Position numbers and translations under genes: made by a program. From Diphasiastrum complanatum (taxonomy: Eukaryota > Streptophyta > Lycopodiopsida > Lycopodiales > Lycopodiaceae): a stretch of 64,000 nt of DNA. Positions 57,434-64,000 of the stretch are shown here, in pieces. The notes below the pieces were generated by a model, which worked only from the letters and a program-made list of their open reading frames with translations, did not search any database and had not been told where the DNA came from. Positions within the stretch are counted from its first letter, which is position 1. Every line of letters begins with the position of its first letter. The DNA lies in the NCBI GenBank assembly GCA_029204225.1, contig CM055106.1:14696393-14760392 (forward strand). Direction: 5' to 3'.

Positions 57434-57823
57434 TGTTGAAATAAATGCCTATTTTGCCCCTTAAGGCTTGTATACTTGTAACTTGTAAGTTGTGCATAAG
57501 ACATGGGGGTAAAACATTTATGTACATAGTACACCCCACTTGTGCTAATTAGGCAAGTAAATCAAGTAGGTTAAGGACCCATGTGGGTTCTAGAGCTAGA
57601 ATTAGCAAGACACCACCTCTATACATAACATGCTATATGTAGCCCAAACTTTGGAGGGGTTTCCACGCCCTACTACACTTTGAATATTCATTCATGTTGT
57701 GTGAGCTTTGAAGTCCTCTCTCTCTTGCTTTTGTGTTCTACTCCATAGCTGGTTTTCTGAAGCTTTCATAGTGTGCTTACTATGCTGTTATGATACTCCA
57801 TAGCTAGGCCTTTGAATTTGTCA
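57434..57823 (+). repeat. 5' LTR of Copia element 1 (plus)
   Basis: 390 bp, TGTTGAAATAAATGCC...GAATTTGTCA, followed at once by the PBS TGGTATCAGAGC (57824-57835). It is nearly identical to the reverse complement of 58976-59366. Confidence 0.85.
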
Positions 57824-58244
57824 TGGTATCAGAGCAGGTTATGTTGCCTGTGGTGTGGTGAAAGCTTGGACCTATTTTTGATCAGATTCTTGCCATTCCT
57901 GGAGAGCAGCTTACCTTTGAGGAGGGAGCACTTTTTGTAGGGGCATCTGATCTCTGTGCTATCTGCATGGTTGGAACACTGTTGGCAAGGGGAGTACAGG
58001 GAGCCAAAAAGTTTCTAATTTGGGACATTTTTTTGAGTCTTTTTGGACAGCCAGGACTGTAGGAGGGCGCTTTCTACAGTGGGGACTTCAGTGAAAGTTC
58101 TGAGTGGATCTTGGACAAGGGCTAGGACAGCCATACAGGGGGATAGTTTCAAATCCAGAAGCTGAGGGTTATTGAGCAAGTGGCTATATACCCTAGTTGG
58201 GTGAAAACCCCAGTTTGCCTTTTGTGTTTTATTTCTATCCAGCT

Positions 58245-58975
58245 ATGTCTAGTCTTGCAGAGAGCATGCTGAGTGAAGCCAGCCGGCTTGATGGCACTAA
58301 CTTTAGCATATGGAAATTCAAGATCAAGAACATTCTTGAAGACAAAGAATGTTGGAAGCTTGTGACAGGTGAGGAGCCTGTTTCAACATCTGAACTTAAA
58401 CTTAAGGACTATATCAAGAGAGGGGAAAAGGCACACAGAACCATCAACATGTCAGTGAGGGATAATGTGATTCCTCTAATCAGGTTAGCCAAAGGGCCTG
58501 TGGATGCATGGCACATTCTTTGTGCATTGTATGAGACAACAAGTACAACCAAGTTTCTCTACTTGAAGAACAAGTTGTATACTCTCAAAATGGAGACAGG
58601 GGAGACAATTACTGATCATCTTACTAAGATACAGGATATTAGATATCAGCTTTCTGTACTTGGAGAGTCTATCTCTCACAAAGACTTGGTGCCAATAGTT
58701 TTGAATAACTTGTCATATGCTTATCAGAACTTTGTGATGATGATATCAGTGAGAGAGAAGATCCCTACCTATGAAGAAGTCTATGGTCTCTTGTTACATG
58801 AGGAGATGAGGAGAGTTAATCTCTCCAAGAGGGAAGATTTCCAGGAGCATGCCTTTGCTTCTAAGAAGAAGCAAAATCCAGCTAAGGATAAGAAGAAAGG
58901 TAAAGGCAAGAACAAAGGAGCAACACAAACACTTGAGCAAGGAATGGAGAACTTGCAGATGTCAGAAGCACAACC
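58245..58975 (+). pseudogene. gag: Copia gag, cut off by a nested Copia element
   Basis: Starts MSSLAESMLSEASRLDGTNF and contains IWKFKIKNILEDKECWKLV, VDAWHILCALYETTSTTKFL, YLKNKLYTLKMETGETITDH, then a basic tail (KKKQNPAKDKKKGKGKNKG) and MENLQMSEAQP, about 240 codons of open UBN2-type Copia gag. At 58976 the coding ends abruptly in the LTR of an oppositely oriented copy of the same family, before the zinc knuckle. The 5' leader (57836-58244) is non-coding. The rest of this element should lie right of the nested one, outside the window. The choice of start follows the ATG, since upstream codons run without one into the leader. Confidence 0.85.
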
Positions 58976-59366
58976 TGTCAAATTCCACGGCCTAGCTATG
59001 GAGTATCATAACAGCATAGTAAGCACACTATGAAAGCTTCAGAAAACCAGCTATGGAGTAGAACACAAAAGCAAGAGAGAGAGGACTTCAAAGCTCACTC
59101 AACATGAATGAATATTCAAAGTGTAGTAGGGCGTGGAAACCCCTCCAAAGTTTGGGCTACATATAGCATGTTATGTATAGAGGTGGTGTCTTGCTAATTC
59201 TAGCTCTAGAACCCACATGGGTCCTTAACCTACTTGATTTACTTGCCTAATTAGCACAAGTGGGGTGTACTATGTACATAAATGTTTTACCCTCATGTCT
59301 TATGCACAACTTACAAGTTACAAGTATACAAGCCTTAAAGGGGCAAAATAGGCATTTATTTCAACA
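58976..59366 (-). repeat. 3' LTR of Copia element 2 (minus)
   Basis: In plus sense TGTCAAATTCCACGGCC...TTTATTTCAACA, 391 bp. On the minus strand it is preceded by a purine tract, ttgaggggggg (59367-59377). It differs from the visible 122 bp of the 5' LTR at two positions. The 5 bp before it, caacc, are the expected target duplication. Confidence 0.85.
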
Positions 59367-62300
59367 CCCCCCCTCAATGGCTATTTTGTTCATACCAACA
59401 CCTAGCATGCTACGAAACTTTTCAAATTTTTCTCTACTAAGTGCCTTAGTAAAGATATCTGCTGCTTGTTCGTTGGTATCACAGTACTCGAGCTGAATCG
59501 CTCCGCTTTGTATCTTCTCTCGTAAGAAGTGTTGATCCACCTCAATATGCTTCGTACGAGCATGGTACACAGGATTTTTGGCAAGATGGATGCAACTCTG
59601 GCTGTCACACTGAAGAATAGTAGGACCATCCTGTGGAATCTGCACCTCCCCAAGAAGTCTCCTGAGCCATATTGCCTCGCAGGTAGCTTTTGCCGCTGCC
59701 CTGTACTCAGCCTCTGTCGATGATAAGGTAACTGTGGGCTGTTTCTTGCTACACCAAGAAATGGCCCCTGAACCAAGGTTAAAAGTGTAACCTGTGGTCG
59801 ACTTTCGATCATCCCTATCACCTGCCCAATCCGAATCAGTAAAGCCTCCAAGCTGAAGCTTTCCGTCATCTGTGTACTCAATCCCATAGCAGGTTGTCCC
59901 TTTGACATACCTCAAAACCCTCTTGGCTGCTTTCCAATGTGCTTCAGTTGGAGAACTCATGAACTGGCTTGCTACACCAACCGCATAGGAAATGTCTGGT
60001 CTCGTAGTGGTGAGATAAATCAGGCTACCCACAAGCTGCCTATAAAGAGTCTCGTCCACAAAAGGAGTGCCATCATCTCTGGATGGCTTACTGCTGGTAT
60101 CAATGGGCGTGGAAACGGGTTTGCAATCCTGCATGTTGAACCTGTTCAAAACTTCACATGCATATTTGGCTTGGGAAATAAACACACAGTTTTCCTTTTT
60201 CCAAACCTCCAAACCAAGACAATAGTGGATTAAGCCCAAATCCTTCATCTCGAACTCATTTGATAAATGAGCCTTCACCTTTTCAATAAGCTGCCCATTG
60301 TTACCCGTGATGACCAAGTCATCCACATAGAGAACTATCAAAACAATGTTCCCATCTTCCTCCTTCACGAACAGGTTGCAATCCGACTGACTCTTTATAA
60401 ATTGCTCCTTGGCAAAATAGTCGTCAATACGACTATACCAGGCCCTGGGTGCCTGCTTCAAACCATATAAGGCCTTCTTAAGCCTGCATACCATACTTTC
60501 CTTGCCCTTAGCCTCAAAACCTTGTGGCTGTTCCATGTAGACTTCTTCAGCCAACTGTCCATTAAGAAAAGCACTCTTCACGTCCATTTGATGGACCTCC
60601 CAACCAAAAAATGCAGCCAATGCTAAAATCAACCTGATAGACGTCATCTTAGCTACCGGTGCAAACGTCTCATCATAGTCCAAGCCCTCCTTCTGTGCAT
60701 AGCCTTTAGCAACCAGCCTTGCCTTATGCTTTTCAATGCTCCCATCAGATTTGTATTTGGTCCTGTAGACCCACTTACAGCCAATAGGACGCTTCCCTTT
60801 TGGTAAGTTCACCAAATCCCATGTATCATTCTTGAGAATGGAGTCGTACTCCTCTTGCATAGCATGTTGCCATACCTTCTCATCTGCTGCCTCAACGAAT
60901 GTATGTGGATCTTGTGAATCCAAAATAGTAGTCATAAGTGCATAGTTTGTCTCCTGGTGTTCATGCTGCTGGGCTTGCCTTTGAGACCTCCTAGCCCCTG
61001 GATTGCTGCTCTCTCCCTCATCCAATATCAAACCATCCTGCACAGTTTTCCAATACCACTTGGGAAACTTCTTCCTTGCAGTTGGTGATGAAGACGGTGA
61101 ATAGGACTCAACAAATTTGCCCCTTTCCTTCCGCTTCCTAGCCTCCTCGGATTCTTCTTCTTGATCACTCATATGATCATCCTGGGGGTCCCCAATATAT
61201 GGATGTGGGTCATCAAGTATTGGCACAAATTCACTTGTACCATCCTCCATCTCAAGTTCCTCTATAGGAGGCGTTTGATCTTCTTCAAAGATCACATCTC
61301 GACTTATGATGCTTTTCTTGCTAGTAAGATCGTAAAGTTTGTAAGCTTTGCTTTCTTCACTGTATCCCAAGAAAATACTCTTTGCTGATTTTGCATCCAG
61401 CTTCTTCCTGTTATCCTTGGGAATATGGGCATAGGCCGTACAACCAAATACTCGCAAAGCGCCTACCTTGGGCTTAATGTCGCTAAATGCCTCTTCTGGT
61501 GTCTTGCCTTCCACAGCTTTTGTTGGACTTCTATTCAACAGAAACACTGCTGTGTGCATTGCCTCGCCCCAAAAAGAGTTGGGCAACCCCTTTGCCTTGA
61601 GCATGCACCTTGCACACTCCACAATAGTTCGGTTCTTTCTCTCTGCTACGCCGTTTTGCTGAGGGGTATGAGGAGCTGTAAGCTGCCTTTTGATCCCATT
61701 GGCCTTGCAGAATTCCACAAATTCTGTCTTAATGAACTCTCCACCACCGTCTGACCTGAGCATCTTTATCTTCTTTCCTGAATGTTCTTCTACCAAAGCT
61801 TTGAAATGCAGGAAGTACTTGAATGCTTCAGATTTTAACCTCAAGAAGTAAATCCAAATCTTGCGTGAGAAGTCATCAATAAAGGTCATAAAGTAATATG
61901 CCCCCCCTGCAGATTTTGTTTGGGTTGGCCCCCACAAATCTGAATGTATCAAGTCAAGTATGCCTGCTGCCCTGGTGGTGCTTTCCTTGGGAAACTTATG
62001 TCTTTGTTGTTTTCCCATAGCGCAAGCCTCGCAAACTGAAGAGCTTGGCTTAACAACTGGAAGCCCCTCCACCATATGATGCTGGTTCAACACCTGCATG
62101 CTTTGGTAGCCAAGATGTCCATACCTCTCATGCCACAACCTATCCACATCCCTTCCTTTTGCTGTATAAGCATGCTGACTAGGGATAGAAGTGTATAACC
62201 TGTATAGATTATCTTCCTGCAATCCTTTGGCCACAACCTTCATATTATCACTCAAGTCCAACACAAGACAAGAAGTAGCATCAAATTCTACTTTCATATT

Positions 62301-63056
62301 TTGTTGAGTGATAGCTCCTACTGAAAGAAGATTTTTAGCAAGTCCTGGTACATATAAGACATTCTTAATGACTTTGACTTCTCCTGATGGAAGCTTTACA
62401 GGTACTGTGCCCTTTCCCTTGACCTTGTGTGTTGAGTTGTCACCTAGGCACACCTCTTGTCCATCACTAATCCCCACAAAGGTATCAAACCAATCCCTAT
62501 GAGGGGTCATGTGCTTTGAAGCACCTGAGTCAATGTACCAACCACCTGTTGTAGCTTGTGAAGCCAATGCAACAGAGAATAACTCAGCTTGCCTTATGTC
62601 ACTCTGCTCCTCTCTTGCAACACTCTCAACAACATTTCCTCCTTGCTTCTTTGTGCCCTTCTTTTGGTCTGCAAGCTTCTTCCTGCACTCAAAAGCAAAG
62701 TGTCCATATTTACCACAGTAATAGCAATTCCCCTTCCTTCGAGGTGTGGAAGAAGTATTCGAGGAGGGTTGTGTTTCTGACATCTGCCAGTTCTCCATTC
62801 CTTGCTCAAGTGTTTGTGGTGTTCCTTTGTTCTTGCCTTTACATTTCTTTTTATCCTTAGCTGGATTTTGCTTCTTCTTAGAAGCAAAGGCATGCTCCTG
62901 GAAATCTTCCCTCTTGGAGAGATTAACTCTCCTCATCTCCTCCTGTAACAAGAGACCATAGACTTCTTCATAGGTAGGGATCTTCTCTCTCATTGATATC
63001 ATCATCACAAAGTTCTGATAAGCATATGACAAGCTATTCAGAACTATTGGCACCAA
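59361..63056 (-). CDS. Copia pol polyprotein with gag remainder, 1231 codons open
   Basis: Copia-type retrotransposon polyprotein, read from 63056 down. Residues 1-100: C-terminal gag. 111-124: zinc knuckle CYYCGKYGHFAFEC. 174-185: protease WYIDSGASKHMT with catalytic Asp. 300-350: GAG-pre-integrase HHCC finger (H309, H314, C342, C345). Integrase core: D373, D436 and E472, giving the D35E spacing. 590-700: acidic linker. RT about 745-990, with WVYRTKYKSDGSIEKHKARL, MDVKSAFLNG and the catalytic YVDD (910-913). RNase H about 1070-1200, with DSDWAGD, E1115-E1117 and CDSQS. The stop overlaps the LTR start. All catalytic residues I can identify are present, so pol looks potentially functional. The N-terminal gag is separated by a frame break (next entry), and the annotated first codon is not the natural start. 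Confidence 0.92.
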   Translation of the reverse strand: MVPIVLNSLSYAYQNFVMMISMREKIPTYEEVYGLLLQEEMRRVNLSKREDFQEHAFASKKKQNPAKDKKKCKGKNKGTPQTLEQGMENWQMSETQPSSNTSSTPRRKGNCYYCGKYGHFAFECRKKLADQKKGTKKQGGNVVESVAREEQSDIRQAELFSVALASQATTGGWYIDSGASKHMTPHRDWFDTFVGISDGQEVCLGDNSTHKVKGKGTVPVKLPSGEVKVIKNVLYVPGLAKNLLSVGAITQQNMKVEFDATSCLVLDLSDNMKVVAKGLQEDNLYRLYTSIPSQHAYTAKGRDVDRLWHERYGHLGYQSMQVLNQHHMVEGLPVVKPSSSVCEACAMGKQQRHKFPKESTTRAAGILDLIHSDLWGPTQTKSAGGAYYFMTFIDDFSRKIWIYFLRLKSEAFKYFLHFKALVEEHSGKKIKMLRSDGGGEFIKTEFVEFCKANGIKRQLTAPHTPQQNGVAERKNRTIVECARCMLKAKGLPNSFWGEAMHTAVFLLNRSPTKAVEGKTPEEAFSDIKPKVGALRVFGCTAYAHIPKDNRKKLDAKSAKSIFLGYSEESKAYKLYDLTSKKSIISRDVIFEEDQTPPIEELEMEDGTSEFVPILDDPHPYIGDPQDDHMSDQEEESEEARKRKERGKFVESYSPSSSPTARKKFPKWYWKTVQDGLILDEGESSNPGARRSQRQAQQHEHQETNYALMTTILDSQDPHTFVEAADEKVWQHAMQEEYDSILKNDTWDLVNLPKGKRPIGCKWVYRTKYKSDGSIEKHKARLVAKGYAQKEGLDYDETFAPVAKMTSIRLILALAAFFGWEVHQMDVKSAFLNGQLAEEVYMEQPQGFEAKGKESMVCRLKKALYGLKQAPRAWYSRIDDYFAKEQFIKSQSDCNLFVKEEDGNIVLIVLYVDDLVITGNNGQLIEKVKAHLSNEFEMKDLGLIHYCLGLEVWKKENCVFISQAKYACEVLNRFNMQDCKPVSTPIDTSSKPSRDDGTPFVDETLYRQLVGSLIYLTTTRPDISYAVGVASQFMSSPTEAHWKAAKRVLRYVKGTTCYGIEYTDDGKLQLGGFTDSDWAGDRDDRKSTTGYTFNLGSGAISWCSKKQPTVTLSSTEAEYRAAAKATCEAIWLRRLLGEVQIPQDGPTILQCDSQSCIHLAKNPVYHARTKHIEVDQHFLREKIQSGAIQLEYCDTNEQAADIFTKALSREKFEKFRSMLGVGMNKIAIEGGC

Positions 63057-63453
63057 GTCTTTGTCAGCAATAGACTCTCCAAGTACAGAAAGCTAATATC
63101 CATTCTGAGAGTATACAACTTGTTCTTCAAGTAGAGAAACCTGGTTGTACTTGCTGTCTCATACAATGCACAAAGAATGTGCCATGCATCCACAGGCCCT
63201 TAAGCTGACCTGACCTGATTAGAGGAATCACATTATCCCTCACTGACATGTTGATGATTCTGTGTGCCTTTTCCCCTCTCTTGATATAGTCCTTAAGTTC
63301 AAGTTCAGATGTTGGAACAGGCTCCTCACCTGTCACAAGCTTCCAACATTCTTTGTCTTCAAGAATGTTCTTGATCTTGAATTTCCATATGCTAAAGTTA
63401 GTGCCATCAAGCCGGCTGGCTTCACTTAGCATGCTCTCTGCAAGACTAGACAT
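63057..63453 (-). pseudogene. gag: Copia gag N-terminus, frameshifted
   Basis: The minus strand starts with ATG at 63453 (MSSLAESMLSEASRLDGTNF), identical in layout to 58245-58975. Near 63205 a duplicated ggtca word (tcaggtcaggtcagc) shifts the frame. Near 63090-63100 about 40 bp present in the plus copy (between KMETG and YQLS) are missing. Gag and pol are therefore no longer in one frame in this copy. Confidence 0.8.
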
Positions 63454-63860
63454 AGCTGGATAGAAATAAAACACAAAAGGCAAACTGGGGTTTTCACCCA
63501 ACTAGGGTATGCAGCCACTTGCTCAATAACCCTCAGCTTCTGGATTTGAAACTATCCCCCTGTATGGCTGTCCTAGCCCTTGTCCAAGATCCACTCAGAA
63601 CTTTCACTGAAGTCCCCACTGTAGAAAGCTCCCTCCTACAGTCCTGGCTGTCCAAAAAGACTCAAAATTTTTTGTCTCAAATTAGAAACTTTTTGGCTCC
63701 CTGTACTCCCCTTGCCAACAGTACTCCAACCATGCAGACAGCACAGAGATCAGATGCCCCTACAAAAAGTGCTCCATCCTCAAAGGTAAGCTGCTCTCCA
63801 GGAATGGCAAGAATCTGATCAAAAACAGGTCCAAGCTTTCACCACACCACAGGCAACATA

Positions 63861-63876
63861 ACCTGCTCTGATACCA
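63861..63876 (-). other. primer-binding site of Copia element 2
   Basis: The minus strand reads TGGTATCAGAGCAGGT immediately after the LTR end ...GAATTTAACA; initiator-Met tRNA type. The leader between it and gag (63454-63860) is non-coding and collinear with 57836-58244. Confidence 0.85.
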
Positions 63877-64000
63877 TGTTAAATTCCAAGGCCTAGCTAT
63901 GGAGTATCATAACAGCATAGTAAGCACACTATGAAAGCTTCAGAAAACCAGCTATGGAGTAGAACACAAAAGCAAGAGAGAGAGGACTTCAAAGCTCACT
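63877..64000 (-). repeat. 5' LTR of Copia element 2, cut by the window edge
   Basis: TGTTAAATTCCAAGGCC starts it in plus sense and it runs to the end of the window. It matches 58976-59098 with two differences. Confidence 0.85.

Overview
The window is nuclear DNA of a land plant. It is dominated by LTR retrotransposons (Ty3 and Copia) with a PBS complementary to initiator-Met tRNA (TGGTATCAGAG), a CACTA end and a hAT remnant. One host gene has clean GT-AG introns. Intron size and repeat load suggest a large-genome lineage (fern, lycophyte, gymnosperm or basal angiosperm), but I cannot fix the species.

Layout. 1-15480 (minus) is one old Ty3-type element read right to left: LTR (15167-15480), PBS, a leader with two degenerate tandem-repeat fields, gag, zinc knuckles, protease, then a long accessory reading frame of unknown function. 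That frame is cut in two by a broken chromovirus (plus, 3740 to about 10150). 15481-17173 is a mosaic of Copia fragments in alternating orientation with a CACTA end. 17865-19565 (minus) holds a second, more decayed relative of the accessory frame. 20107-20320 is a G-box-rich foldback. 22519-34757 is a tangle of one non-coding (LARD-like) LTR family: LTR-internal-LTR-internal-LTR followed by an inverted internal-LTR.

35595-50483 (plus) carries six exons of a NUFIP-like zinc-finger gene whose 3' end is not in the window. Its second C2H2 finger is split by a 12.3 kb intron (37453-49786). That intron contains TG microsatellites, a 358-bp satellite array with a telomere-like motif, a hydroxyphenylpyruvate-reductase-like fragment, an S-receptor-kinase-like fragment and two Copia remnants. 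The gene presumably continues past the right edge.

50484-64000 contains a hAT remnant, a 4.1 kb non-coding LTR element (52478 to about 56591) and two near-identical Copia elements in opposite orientation. One (plus, 57434-58975) is interrupted in gag by the other (minus, 58976 to beyond 64000), which keeps a 1231-codon open protease-integrase-RT-RNase H frame.

All identifications rest on reading translations and repeats by eye; no database search was run. Best candidates for something undescribed: the accessory frame (two diverged copies), the intronic 358-bp satellite, and the self-inverted LARD complex.
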